Assembly: GCA_951799445.1 (NCBI GenBank)
Contig: OX637293.1
Coordinates: 12,028,001-12,092,000 of the forward strand
Direction of reading: 5' to 3'
DNA from: Pseudisothecium myosuroides
Lineage: Eukaryota > Streptophyta > Bryopsida > Hypnales > Lembophyllaceae
DNA: 64,000 nucleotides
Part shown: in pieces, positions 13,583 through 25,603 of the stretch
Position numbering within the stretch: the stretch's first letter is position 1
How the letters are laid out: every line of letters starts with the position of its first letter
The notes under the pieces: generated by a model
Database searches by the model: none
Seen by the model: the letters and a program-made list of their open reading frames with translations, nothing else
What the model was told of the DNA's origin: nothing
Program-made: the position numbers and the translations under genes

Positions 13583-14055
13583 TGGCAAAGTCTGTTGTGA
13601 ATTCAGCCAGTTTATCGAAATTGAGAGAGATTATGCATCTTTGATTCCTGGATTTCCCTGCTCCTAGTGGAAAATCATCTGGGAAACCTTGAAATATTCC
13701 ATTAAGGGAAACTGCAGATGATCTCCCTGCGCTTCATATCTTGTGATTCTATTTCACAGGTTTGTACCAAATTGGTTACAAGATCTTCCCCAAAGTACTA
13801 CTGTAGATCTAGACAAAGTTTTGGAATGTAATTCCGAAATTGACATCCTTATGATGTTACGTGACTCAACATAGTTGAAGAGATGCCCTCAGCACCCTGG
13901 GCAAAGAAATCTAGAATTCTTTTCTGTGCACAATCTTGAAGAGATTGCAGAACATCTCTCATATACCCTTTACGCTGCATTCTCTCTACACATGTACTGT
14001 ACATGCGCTATACTTCTGATATTCCCTCAAGAGAACACTGTAGTCTTCCTTTGCA

Positions 14056-14606
14056 TTAACCCTTAAAAGGACATTGCAAGCCCCACAAGCATTTTGAAAG
14101 TTAAAACCTGAATTTTTCATATAGTTCTTGATTTTAAATGTTTTTAAGCTTAAACTAAAGAAAGTGTTGCTCTAATAATCTACTTTTACTCCATTTGAAT
14201 TTTTTCAAAATTGTTAAAATTGTAATTTTGTGACACTTTGACAATAGCATCTTGAAAGCTCAAAATACACCACTTTTGAACTTTTTCTATCAAATTTCTC
14301 TTGGTATGAGCTTAAGGAGTACAAAAATTATACTATGATGTTTGTCACTATTATTTCCATTTTTCTTAAGAATTTCATACTATTTTAAGCATTTTTGTAA
14401 TTAATTTGATTTTTGTAATAAAAAACCTTTAAAAAATCGTATAAAATTTAATTTGATGTTTATAATTATGAAAAAATGAGATTCACTTTTAGACAAACAT
14501 TACTACCTGTGAAAAATGTTGAATTTTCGAAATCTGTGTTTTAATGCAAAAATCCAATGAAGTTTGACCAAGCCCGGACATGAAATGTTATAATTTTAAG
14601 GGTTAA
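14056..14606. mobile_element. TTAA-flanked inverted-repeat element (551 bp variant)
   Basis: Left end TTAACCCTTAAAAGGACATT; right end, read on the minus strand, TTAACCCTTAAAATTATAAC. The inner sequence is AT-rich with no coding capacity. It resembles the TTAACCCCTAAAGGACCA family only at the termini. Confidence 0.5.
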
Positions 14607-15472
14607 GGACAATGTTCCTGAAGTCCACGTCCCGGACACAGATTGGGAGTGTAAGTTTGTAATTCTGAAATTACAAACCAGACACCACTACAGTATTTTA
14701 CAGTCATGATTCAAACATTCTTGGAGGGCAACACCGTAGGCAAGGAATCGCATGAATCTTTTAGGTTGCCTGACATCTGCAGTGGAGAAGCTAACTCACA
14801 ACTGCTAGAAAAAAAGTGTTTAATTTATGAACAGTCTAACTTAATAGTCTCCACTCTCCAAGCGTTTCAAAATACAACCAAACTTTCGTTTACAGGAGGA
14901 ACTAACTTAAGGGTGAGTTCTCACAACTGTTACAAAATGGTTCTGTGCACAGGAGATCGAGTCTCTCGATCGAGGCGTTTCAAACGGAACTTGCACTTGG
15001 CACCGGCAACAAAATGAGAACATGCAAATAGGAACCCCGTAACATTCAGTAGCTCTACAGTGATGGTGTGTTATACGGAGTATTCCACACCCCAACAGTG
15101 CTTCAACAGCGCTTCAACAGTGCTTCATCAGTACTAGCTACTAATGAATTAGACAATTGGAGGATGTATGTAGAGGCACACCATCACCGTAGAACCAAGG
15201 CAACATGAACACCAACACATGCTACTGAATGTTATGCCCCTCGTCAGCTAGCAACGCCAACTAAAACACCCGATTTAATTTTCCAACAGAAACGTGCAAG
15301 TGCACCTTCATTACAACATCATTTTCCCAATAAACTTGCATACAGTCACCGACTGATCGAGGATTTCGAGCTCGTTTTGCATTTGTCAATTGATCAAACA
15401 GATTGAATTACTGTATATGGAGGCTGGACAACATTAACAAGTTGAAGGAAGTGAGAAAGAGCGTTGACTTAC
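14607..15472. other. Intergenic, no clear gene
   Basis: An open frame at 14706-15017 (+) shows no recognisable domain. A motif TATTCCACACCCCAACA at about 15079-15098 resembles the palindromic ends seen at 36699 and 62553. If the candidate exon at 15473 is real, later exons of that gene could lie here on the minus strand; none was recognised. Confidence 0.4.
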
Positions 15473-15502
15473 CAAAATTAGAGTCTCAGGAGCGGAAGCC
15501 AT
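15473..15502 (-). CDS. Possible first coding exon (10 codons) of an unknown gene
   Basis: On the minus strand an ATG in a good context (GGCCATGGCT) starts MASAPETLIL and runs straight into a consensus donor, GTAAGT, at 15472-15467. No second exon could be assigned, and no function is proposed. It may be coincidence or a remnant. Confidence 0.2.
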
Positions 15503-15729
15503 GGCCGCCACCTAATCGAAGTTGAGAGCTCCGGTCCAGATCGACTGTGACGAAGGCAAGTTGGTTCTTCAGACAAGCCGCTTTGTTTGAGGAACACTGT
15601 ACAAAATAGAGGCTGGGCCAATTCCCCTTGAGGTCGATCGTACAAAATTTCAGCCCTTTTGGGGCGGCTCGAGGCTGTCCTCAACTACTCATTAGAATTA
15701 GATTCTAATTGGGGCCTATTCTCCCATAT

Positions 15730-16768
15730 TTAACCCTTAAAGGACGGACTTGTGATTGTGGAAATCATACCTTTTGGATACTGTGGAAATCATTGGCAAA
15801 GCCCAAGGCCTTTTTAGGTTCAGAAACATCATTGCTTTTGAAGTGTTATAGATCTAAATGTCACTAAGTTATAGAAATCTCAACCTTACAATCTTGTAGT
15901 ATACGTGTCGTAGATGAGGTGAATCAAATTTGGAGTCATTTGGCGACATAGATTGCAAGATTATAATGTTTTAGTGTTGAAAAAGGATGCTGAAATTTTT
16001 CTAGCAACACATTTGGAGGTGAAATTCGATTTTTAAAACTACTCAAATGAAAAAACTTTAAACTATAAACTATAAAGTGCTTCAAATCCAGCATACAAAC
16101 ACACTGGTGAAAGAAAATATCATTCAATTGACTCATTGAGACTACTAAATCGCTTTGAAATGTCAAAAAATAACAAGTAAAGTTGCATAAAACACATCAA
16201 AGGCTGAACCTCCTACTAAAATGGTTCTTAGTCATTCATAGCTTCTTGGATTGATATGAAATTTTAGCCACACAAACAAGACTATTATGCGCAGTTATTG
16301 CAAATTTTTTATTGAAAAGGGACACAATATGAAGATAAAACAAGCTACCAAAGGTCATTGTAATCTAAAAATGTTGCAATTTTGAACTTCAAATTACTTC
16401 CAAACATTCAAAATAATTTGGATTGACATGAAAATTTTACCACAATAATTAGAATTCAAGGGAAACATAACCCAACAAATTTTTATTGAAAACGAACATT
16501 TAATGAAGGAGATAGAAGCCCCCAAAGTTGCAGCCATCAAATGCAATTTGGTGATTTCAAATTGAACCTATGAATTTTGATTGGCTTCCAAAAATTCAGA
16601 ACATTTTGGATTGATCTGAAAATTTTACTACACAAACTAGAATAGAGAGGCAAACTTTACAACAAGTTTTATTGAATTTGGACATTGAATGTAAAAGTTA
16701 CAACATTTTGAATTGGACTTGAAACTATGTGAGGACACTTTTGGTCCCTTGGAGCGGTGAGGGGTTAA
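15730..16768. mobile_element. TTAA-flanked inverted-repeat element (1039 bp variant)
   Basis: Left end TTAACCCTTAAAGGACGGAC; right end on the minus strand TTAACCCCTCACCGCTCC then AAGGGACC. The right terminus carries a small insertion compared with the family consensus. Interior is AT-rich and noncoding, with several degenerate internal repeats of a block containing GAAAATTTTAC(C)ACA. Confidence 0.5.
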
Positions 16769-16924
16769 AAAAAATGCAAAAACACTCATTGGAAGTCAAA
16801 CTACTATAGAAGACCTCCCCTTTTGACAACAAAATTCTGAGGATGAATTGTTGCACTTTTGTCTAATACAAAAGGATTCTCTGTCATCTATCATATACAA
16901 AACATCCGTCGCGTCATTTATGAA

Positions 16925-17466
16925 TTAACACCTAAAGGACCACTTGTCCTTTAGGAGGATAAATTGGATTTTGGGCTACGTGCGGTCTCAATTTTTGTCC
17001 TAATTTTTTGAAAATTTTCTTGAAGATAGAAAAATTGATTAGCTTTGTGGAAATATAATTTTTTTTTCAATTGGTGCCTTGAGAACAAGAGTTATGCCCA
17101 AATAAGCTCAAAAAAGTGGAGAGGGGGGGAATGGGGTAGCAAAATTTAAATTCAAAAATTTAAATTTCAAAAAAATAAATTCTCATAGATTATACTTTTG
17201 TCTACATGGAAAGCTTTGATTCATTCCATTTGGATTTGTTATGATATTTATGGACAATCTTGTTTTTTGGGCAATTAGAGCATCTTCTTGAAAAAATAAC
17301 TTGTAGGATTCTAAGTGCAATTTTTACAATTTAAAAAAAGAAGTTCCACATGGTTTAGTTTACTTGCTAGAACAATCTCACCATCAGAATTAGTGTGTTT
17401 TAATTCCATCTCAGAGAATTAATGATTTAAATTCTCTTTCTATCTTGTACCTACTTCTACTTAATA
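16925..17466 (-). mobile_element. TTAA-type element, left part, split by the 8.15-kb transposon
   Basis: Begins TTAACACCTAAAGGACCACT and follows, in reverse orientation, the copy at 39618-40557 (for example TTGATTAGCTTTGTGGAAAT and AATAAGCTCAAAA blocks). It stops at ACTTAATA where the large transposon begins. The rest of the same element resumes at 25627. Confidence 0.85.
17459..17466. repeat. 8-bp target-site duplication, left copy
   Basis: ACTTAATA directly precedes the transposon end CTTGGGGGG. The same octamer follows the other transposon end at 25619-25626. Confidence 0.9.
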
Positions 17467-17481
17467 CTTGGGGGGTGCACT
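17467..17481. repeat. Transposon terminal inverted repeat, left
   Basis: CTTGGGGGGTGCACT; partner at 25604-25618. Consensus CTYGGRGGGKGCAYT. Confidence 0.8.
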
Positions 17482-17665
17482 CCCTCTTATAATTTGCATA
17501 CACCTGCGATAATGACCTATTTAAAGGGGGGCTATTTACCTTGTGAAATAGAATATAAGGCATGGTATTTTTCAAAATAAAGGTAAATCCTTGTATTTTA
17601 GGGTACCCTACTGGTATTTATAATTTGTTCATGGAGTCATTTTAAAATACCCTATATTACTTACA

Positions 17666-18028
17666 CCCCATTTTTTTTCTTTGGCCCTTGTTTTTTTCTT
17701 TATTCCCCATTTTTTTCCTTATCCCCCATTTTTATCTTTATTCTCCATTTTTTTTCCCTATCCCCCATTTTTATCTTTATTCCCCATTTTTTTTCCTTAT
17801 CCCCCATTTTCTTCTTTATTCCCCATTTTTTTCCTTATCCCCCATTTTTTTTTTATTCCCCATTTTTTTTCCTTATCCCCCATTTTTTTCTTTATTCCCC
17901 ATTTTTTTCCTTATCCCCCATTGTTTTCCATTATTCCCCATTTTTTTCCTTATCCCCCATTGTTTCTTTATTCCCCATTTTTTTTCCTTATCCCCCATTG
18001 TTTTCATTATACTCCATTTTTTTCCTTG
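17666..18028 (+). repeat. Pyrimidine-rich minisatellite
   Basis: About ten units of 33-37 bp, each made of two similar halves: TTTATTCCCCATTTTTTTCC and TTATCCCCCATTTTT. The strand asymmetry is extreme (almost no G). Open frames across it in two registers are artefacts of the repeat. It lies about 200 bp inside the left end of the transposon. Confidence 0.9.
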
Positions 18029-18621
18029 TATCCCTTAGTTGTAGAAGTGTGCAATACTAATAGACATGCTAAAATCCCATGAAGAATAAAAGAGTAAACC
18101 CAACTCAAACAAAGGGCAACATAAGCATGAATTGTACTGCGTGACAATATAAACAAAAACAAACAAATATAGTGTTTGTGTTGAAGAACACAATGGAATA
18201 TGACAAAGTCATTGGAAGTTCTATTTACATATGAAGTTCTAAGGTTTAGGAACAGATTCAACACTTCCGTATACTATACGAAATTGCATAAAAAACTGCA
18301 ACTTCCTAACATCCCAGACATGCAAAAACAAAACACAGGGACAGTCTAGAAATCTGCAGCTGGCAGTACTCAGATCCACCGCAATGTAATAGTCATTGTA
18401 AAATCTGCGATTACAAAGAATGGAGTCAGATAGTATAGTAATCCTCATCATTTGGGACTGAAGCACAAGAAGCACAAAACAAGTGGGAAGAATACACTTT
18501 GAAGACAAATTCCAGCAACTTGTAAGCAAAGTAGGGTCAGCATTTGTGCATGGACTCACCACTGCCCAACACGGTTTATCGGAGAGATCCACCTGTTTGG
18601 AGCTGCCTCCAAGTGCCCATG

Positions 18622-19600
18622 CTATGTCCCAGTGAGCTGCACATTTTCAAAGTCTTCAAGGATGGCACGTAAATCGGCCAACTGCACGTCTGAAAGCATC
18701 TCCAGTGGCTGCAGACGGAGGTCATCATCTAGTGTCGAAGTTGGCAGCTCCCATGAGTTGGCAAACAATAGATAGTTGCGGTCAAAACTTGTCTTCACGA
18801 GCTCTTCCTCCGAACACCATGGCCTATACAATCTTGAGAAGTCCCACCTCGCAAGCCGGTGTGCTGCTCCTTCAACGGTCTGCTCCAAGGCCTCCTCCCA
18901 ACTTCGACAAACCTGCCTCACAGAATTAAAGTCGGCCATGCTTGTTGGCATTCTTCCAATTGCAGTTTCATGGTAGAAGTCAGCCCAGCCACAATGTGTG
19001 AGGTGCAACCCGTCCGCAAAGGGCATGAGCATAGCATCCCGCAAAGGAATCTCCATCGATGCTAGAGTTTGAAGCGGACTTCTTGTCAAGACAGCTTCCA
19101 AAGGTAACAACTTCAGCAACGAAACCAACTGAGACAGGAAAGAACACAGAGAAAGAAAACTAATGAAGGCGGCCAAGCACAGTAGTGGCTCAGTTTCAAG
19201 GACAAATTCATGCAACCTACACTGAGGATCCGCCCCATGACAAACTCAAAATACAGCCAGTAGACCAGAAACCGCAACAGTGAAACTACAGAGAAGAAAT
19301 GACATACAACCACAAAACCCGGAACTCCATTACCAACACAAACTAGTGTCCTAAAGATGGTAGCAACAAGCAATTTTCATAGCAAAGCCAGAACATCAAG
19401 TCATGCGAATTGTATCATCGGAATTTTGGAAAGGAACAGCTTGGAATGCACATTCACCACGTCTGAGCAAAATTAAAACATCGACCTACAAGTGAGGAAC
19501 AGCGCAAAGGAAATAACATACCGAAACAGGAAAAACCACGGCAGACTGAACCACAATTTTTGAACAGCTGTTTCCGCTCTCCGCTTGTCCTCTCACAACT
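18622..19600 (-). CDS. Second transposon gene, unknown protein with weak F-box-like stretch
   Basis: The minus strand is open from 19215 to the stop at 18622. A good acceptor (CTGTCTCAG) at 19128/19127 suggests that the last exon is 18622-19127, about 168 codons. A preceding exon at 19522-19600 (acceptor TTGTGCAG, donor GTATGT) joins in frame. The predicted protein has a leucine-rich start (LVSLLKLLPLEAV), then ADGLHLTHCGWADFY, SVRQVCRSWEEALEQT, which recalls the end of an F-box, WDFSRLYRPWCSEEEL and an acidic tail LADLRAILEDFENVQL. It lies wholly inside the transposon and runs in the same direction as the transposase, downstream of it. It may be an accessory protein or a captured host gene. 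The first exon and start are not known. Confidence 0.4.
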
Positions 19601-19893
19601 CTGCACAATAAGCTCAAAAAACAAACCTTCAAGTGGCACTGCTTCAAGCACATCATGTAGGAACACATTGATAAATGATAATTGCAGAAATAATTTCCCC
19701 AAAAAATAATTGCAGAAATGACACAAAGTAATTTGAACCTCAGTCTCAGATCACTGTACGGTACAACCACATGTGGTTTAATTGCAGTTTCAAAAAATGA
19801 ACCATACCTGAGATTTGGAAAATATTTGCACAACCACAATTTCTAATCTCCCTAATGTTCCCACATGTGTCAGAAAGTACAGTTCACAAACTC

Positions 19894-22800
19894 TCACTTT
19901 TGATAAGAAACAAACTCATGCAAAGAATGTGCGTCTATTGGGTCCAAGGTGTAAATCTTGCTACTTGATGAATAATCCAATGAAACTGTAGATATGATGG
20001 AATCGACGTCCACCCATATACAATCACTTTCGTCATACTTGTACTTGTTTAGGCCTGGTTGTTTTTTGAACCAGTGCAAATACACCATTGCACTTGGCAA
20101 AACGGTTCCTTTGTTTCCATTTTGCACAGCTCGTTTCATGAGGTCGATGGGTTGCCTGCACAACCCCCATTTTGTGCCAACCTTCACCCTCATCTTTTGA
20201 ACCCTGCCTACACAAAACAATCCATTATCATTCCCAAAGTTCACAGAAGAAGGCCATCCACGTTTTCGTTTTTGACCTCCCCTTCCAGTGGAAGACCTGC
20301 CATTACTTCGGCAATCCTTGAAGTACACATCCACATCTGATCCCAAACCCAACAACATAGACGTGGTTGATGAAGCAGCAGCAACATAGTCATCTGAATT
20401 GTTAAAGTAGATTGAATTCTTCATCCTAGTTAGCCTATCTTTTGACAAGTGAAGATTTCCATTCAATTGACTAACGAGGGTGGATTTATAAATTGAGTGA
20501 CCCTCATAAGTCACCACTGGGACGACTTTCACAGGAGTGCTACCAGTGGGCAATTGCACTTCGTGGTCATTCATGACTTCCATGATAACATTGCATGTCT
20601 CCTCTTGTAACACTTCCAAACCTGTGTCACTGTCATCCCCTATGTCGTCTTCAAGCACATCTTGCGGGTTAGAAGTACTCCCTGTCTCTGGACCACCACC
20701 TTCACAGCTTCGAAGTTTGGCTCGCTCACATTCTCCATCACCAATGTTTTCAGGTTGTGGTGTGGCTGGTGGCTGGTATGCCAAATGCGATGAGTCCTTC
20801 TTCTCAATCTTCCATGGGGTCAAAAACCACGCCTTTTTAGCTGCTGTTGTAGAGTTTGAAGGAGCCATATTCAAGACTCACAGCATACCTTGGGCCTCCT
20901 TCAAGCCTTTTTTCAAGGCCAGAATCACGTCACAATCAGTGGAAACCAGCGAGTAGTCAAACAAATTTGCTATGGTTTCATTTTCTTGCAACAGATGCAA
21001 GGCTGCCCAAATATTCTCAACCTTGTTGTGAACTCGACCAAATTGGAGTCCGTTCTCACCATATTCCACACTAGACAATCGATTCAACGTGTTAGCTATA
21101 TTAACAAGCTCATGGAAATCATACAATCGCTCCATACCATTCATGCCGCCTACTTTCGGAAAAAAAATCTCACAACTATCACTTCCTGTCAGATGGAGAG
21201 GAATCGGCAAATTTGGATAATTGTCACGGAAATGTTTAACAAGAAGAACAACAAAGTGACAAGAGAGCTAGACGTCCAGAAAGCACTGTTGACTAACATA
21301 GTTCTCCTTTGGCTCAAATCGGACCGAGTTGTTTCCAACTGTGTGGTTCCCGTGAATGAACCAAAGCTTCCACAGTCTGAAAAAAAAGGAAACCTTCGCT
21401 GCAAGAACTATTCTACTGCGCACATCAAGCACAGGTGAAGCAAAAATGTCAATGTAGTCTCCACAAATACACAAATACAATTTTGTACCAAGTGTGCGCT
21501 CACAGTGTCCTTCGTTACAGTTTCTCATTGCTGCCAAACAGGTCTGTGTTTTCCGTTGACAAATGCGCTGCACAAATGCCCAATTCTGCCGGTCCTTGCG
21601 CTAGACGTCCTCCAATTTCAGGCCGTGCTCATCAACGGTGTACTTATTGTAAAGCATTCTGAGGTGAGTGAGAAATGCTCCGTCCTCCCTAAGCTGCAAA
21701 GTCTTCACATGAGAGTCAAGCGGATTCATAAGCTTCTTACCATTGTGAATCCAATCTTGATCATGGAGTCCACTGCAATTGCCACCTTTGTCCACAGAAC
21801 CCGTTAGTAACCAGCCCTCCCACTCTATGCTGAAGCGGACCCCCTCACGACTCTTGTAGTCAATAAGCATCAACTATCGCCATCTACTATCTCCGTCACT
21901 TGCGTGACCAACAATGGGTCCAACAACATCTCTGCATTCTTTATTCCAGAGCTTCTCGAATCTCGATCCTGAGCCACTGCTGCCTCATCCACAAAGAGTC
22001 AAAGCAATTGCAAGTACATGTCACAACAAGCACAAGTCGCGGCAAACTTTCATGCAAAGGATTCACCATCACAATTCTAGTAAATTCTCTTCTCCGATTA
22101 GTTCGGAAAGCATCCCATTAGAGGAGATCTGGAATTCTGGAAGACCGTTTCAAGGCTGTTCCCAATGCTGGGAACCAGCCCCTGCTGTCAGAAAATAAAT
22201 AAATAAATAAAAATTAAAAAAATAAATAAATTCTTAAAATGTTAAAAAAACAATAAAAATGATGTGGCAGTCACTTGACCACGTCGGACTGGCCATGCGG
22301 CAGCGTTTCAGCTATCCTGCAAAGTTCCCACAGTCCGGGTACTCGCGGGCTCTTAGAAGCCCAAATCTCCTCTAATGAAAATTTTAGCATATCCTCCGTC
22401 ACCTGTGCCAACAACTTCCTGGTAGTCAGACAGACAAATATGGTCATCTTTATGGCCACAAAATCCAACCAGAGTATCAGACCGGTGATCCCAAGCAATC
22501 CGCCCCTTGACTTTGGTCTCATCTTCTGCAAGAATTATGGGAACAGGGCCACTAATTCCGTGCACAGCCTTAGCTTTTTTGTAAATCTCTGCCACAATCC
22601 TAAAGATTTCAATGTATTCTCCAGGCACAAACTGCACACCCTTGTGGTTCTCACGCTTTATAGTACTGTAATTGGGACCACTGTAATTCAAAGAAAACAA
22701 ATCACAAATACGTCTACCTCTGTACATTTTCATGGCTTGGGAAAAAACTTTTGAATTGGTAGACCATCTAATCCCCTGTTTCTTTCGGTTTAAATTAGAA

Positions 22801-24588
22801 GCTACGTCACAGAGGAAATCCCAAAGTGCAGGTTTCCCCCCCATGGCACCAGTTTTGTGAGCAGCAATAATATCTGAACAGAACTTGAAAACATTATACT
22901 CAGAAGATGCCCGCTGAGCAGACTCTTTTAGCGTTGGTCAACTCATCTTCAGTTGCGCCACTCGGGTCTTTGCCGACCAATGCAACAATTTCTCCTTTTT
23001 CAGCTTCTTCGCTAATACTCGATTATGTGACGTCAGCTCGAAAATAGACAGGTAACCAACTCTACGACCAGGTGTGGTACCCCTGGATCCACGTTTTTCT
23101 AGAGAACGTTCCTCGCAAACCACGCGCAGTCTAAAATCTATTTCTCCCACAATGCTAGAGCACATCGAGCAAGTGAAGCCTGGAAATGGTTCTGCAGAGT
23201 AAGAGAAACGTTTGCACTGATGATGCCTAAACGCCCCTTTGACAATGACAACACTTTCTCCACAAAGCTTGTACATGAGGTTTAGGGTACCAAACTTTTC
23301 CAGGGTGAGGATTGAATAGAAGTTCATCAACAGCGTAAGACTTACCCCCGTACACACAAGTTGGGCCTCTTAAACCCCAGCACGTCCTAAGAGAAATTCC
23401 ATTTTTGTCGCATGTTATAAACTCACCTTGGGCATGCTTGAAGAAAGAATGCAGTCCTGATTGGCTTGTCTCACTGCCAGATGCTGAAGGTCTTGCTAGT
23501 CTACCTCTTTTGCCAGTAGATAGTGGCGTGCCTTTCGAATTGGACAGCTTCAAGTCTTCAATTGCCTTTGCATGAACCACGCCGTGGATATGGTTCATCA
23601 AGTTTGCCTCCAGATTTCGCTTCAAAGGGCACAGCTGGAATATCTCCTTTGGACATACGAGGCATTTGACTTTGAACCAAAATGACCTCATCACAGGCTC
23701 TTCAGGGTCTCCAATAACTTCGAAGGTCAGCTTCTGTGAATCCAGGGATTGATTCACAATGGACACAATTTCAACACCCTCGTCCACCATCTTCTTGTGG
23801 TCAGCTGAAGTGATGATTACGGGATTGCTCCTCGTAGTGCCAGTTTGTGGGTGATTTGCCAAGTCCACTCCTTTCTTCCGATAGTAATTTCTTACGTGAC
23901 CCGCACTGTTCAAGTGACTCTTTCGGAAATTGGAGAATAAGTTTGTCACCGTGTTCTTTGTGTGTTTGCCAGTATTTCCACCAATCAGGGCACGGCACTC
24001 AAGACAGAACATTTTGACGACGCCAATACCGTCCTGGTCCCAAGAACGGAGCTCCCAGTCGTGGTCCTCCATCGAGACTTGCTTCAAATCCTCACGAAGT
24101 TTGTCCTCACCTTTTTTGTACCACTGCAAGACATCCTTTGGCACAAGGGTGGACAGCATTCCGCCAACCTCTATGTTTGAGGCCTCCTCCAAAGTTGCAA
24201 CGTTGGCAGTTGAGGCGGGATCTGGAACTCCGTGCTCGGTGTTTGATGGTTCAGGTGGATGCGGTGGACCCTCGTCGGCAGTCCCTACGGATTCAATGCA
24301 AAATGTGTAGTCCCCAAGCTTTGCACATTTTCCACCATAGTCCTCCTCAGTTTGAGCTGGAATCAGGTGTACAGATTCCCGAACCGAATTGAGGGCTTCA
24401 AACTCGCAGTCAATCCAGTAGCCTTCTTCAACGTCCCAGAATTGGAAAGGGCCCAACCACTTAAAAACATTCAGTTGCTCCAATCTGTTCCGCAAAGTGA
24501 GCAGGGAGGCATCCTCTTCGGTGTCCATGGGACTGAGGAGCTTTGGCGGGTCACCTTCTTGCTTCCGGAAGTATATCTTAATCCTCAT
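19894..24588 (-). pseudogene. Very large DDE-type transposase, degraded
   Basis: Start taken at ATG 24588 (MRIKIYFRKQEG); stop at 19894. With the MITE at 22116-22377 removed, the frame would encode about 1480 residues. Order: N-terminal region with two C-x2-C...H...H zinc-finger-like motifs (CLEC...SHLNSAGH; CLVC...NHIHGVVH); a Cys-rich FTCSMCSS block; FCSDIIAAHKTGAMGGKPAL; first acidic motif LAEDETKVKGR (Asp codon 22521-22523); IVGHASDGDSR (21889-21903); LTGSDSCEIFFPKVGG (Glu codon 21169-21171). These give a D-D-E order typical of RNase-H-fold transposases; assignment of the three residues is inference. Then a long C-terminal domain with basic GRGGQKRKRG. Damage: frameshift about 23230-23290; TGA 22938-22940; MITE insertion; one-base frameshift near 21945-21970; TAG 21874-21876, 21601-21603 and 21268-21270; TGA 20878-20880. 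I do not recognise a named superfamily. Confidence 0.75.
22116..22377. mobile_element. CATTAG-type MITE, copy 1, inside the transposase gene
   Basis: Ends CATTAGAGGAGATCTGG and, on the minus strand, CATTAGAGGAGATTTGG. The interior has GATGTGGCAGTCACTTGACC and ACGTCGGAC. Deleting exactly this segment restores an open frame reading AKILDAFRTNRR through the seam. No target duplication is visible. Confidence 0.85.
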
Positions 24589-25603
24589 CTTCCTAGACGG
24601 TGGATGAGTGTCGTCTCTTGCCCTGAACCCTAGACCGAAGTTCAACACTGCACAACAAGCATGAATTAATCCTTCTACCGTTTTACCCTAAACACTAATG
24701 TGAAGTCCGCTTCGGAAACAACTTAGCAAGGCGAACCCTCAGGCTTGAGTGGTGGTGGACAACCCCAACGAGGCCGAAAAAAATAACAATATGACAAATT
24801 CGGCAGCAACGTCGACTAACAACAAAACCCTAAACCCTAGAAAGCAAGATTTGAAATGGTAGTGGAGTGCGGAGTTCCAAGCCAAAGAAGTTGTTAAATA
24901 CTTACCTGTAGCATGCAAAACTCTAAGAGAACTGGCAGTAACCCACGATTGAGGAAGACACGTTCACAATCCACGTTGAAAACCAAGATTTCCTCCGCCG
25001 TCTGAAACCTCTTCCACTATGTGAATACCACCGATGTTTGAACTCAAATGTCTTCTTCTACCACAAATAGGGCACTAGAAATCAGAAACATTCCTGAAAC
25101 GCCGAAATGAATCATCACCGGTGCGGATCACTCCAGAGCAGCGACAATGCAGCAACAATCCTAGACCAGTTTCGAACGAGCCAGCGACCTCGGTGCATTT
25201 TCCCACCCCCGCCTTGTCAACGGAATTTCAAACGTGTACATTCAATAATGCACTTGGGATACCTTACTTTGGATACTGCATTGGATAAGTAACCCACGCT
25301 GAAATTCAGGCCATTTGGTAAAGTATTGGATCCACAATACATCCATAATTTAATAGAAATCAAATTTCTCATCCCCAGTCCCTATTTTAGAGCCCATATA
25401 CCCTACTATCCCATTTAGTATATGCTATTTTATATGTACTATTTACATAATTTTATGGTATTATACCCAACCCTATATTACATATAAACATGTTTTACAC
25501 TTTTGAAGCACCCTATAATACATATAATTTGTTTACAAATTTTACCTCCACTGAATATATTAGACCCTATATTTTATTGCACATAGTTCCTACGTTTTTC
25601 GCC

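Larger units (their letters stand above)
11200..14055. other. AT-rich intergenic DNA with small repeats
   Basis: No supported gene. An open frame at 13168-13500 shows no recognisable domain and overlaps repeat sequence. Small features listed separately are a direct duplication at 12727-12846, a hairpin at 13465-13497 and two dispersed-repeat copies. Confidence 0.5.

Noticed and set aside
17681..18082. 133-codon and 116-codon frames rich in FPHFFPYPP
   Set aside because: They are translations of the pyrimidine minisatellite in two registers.
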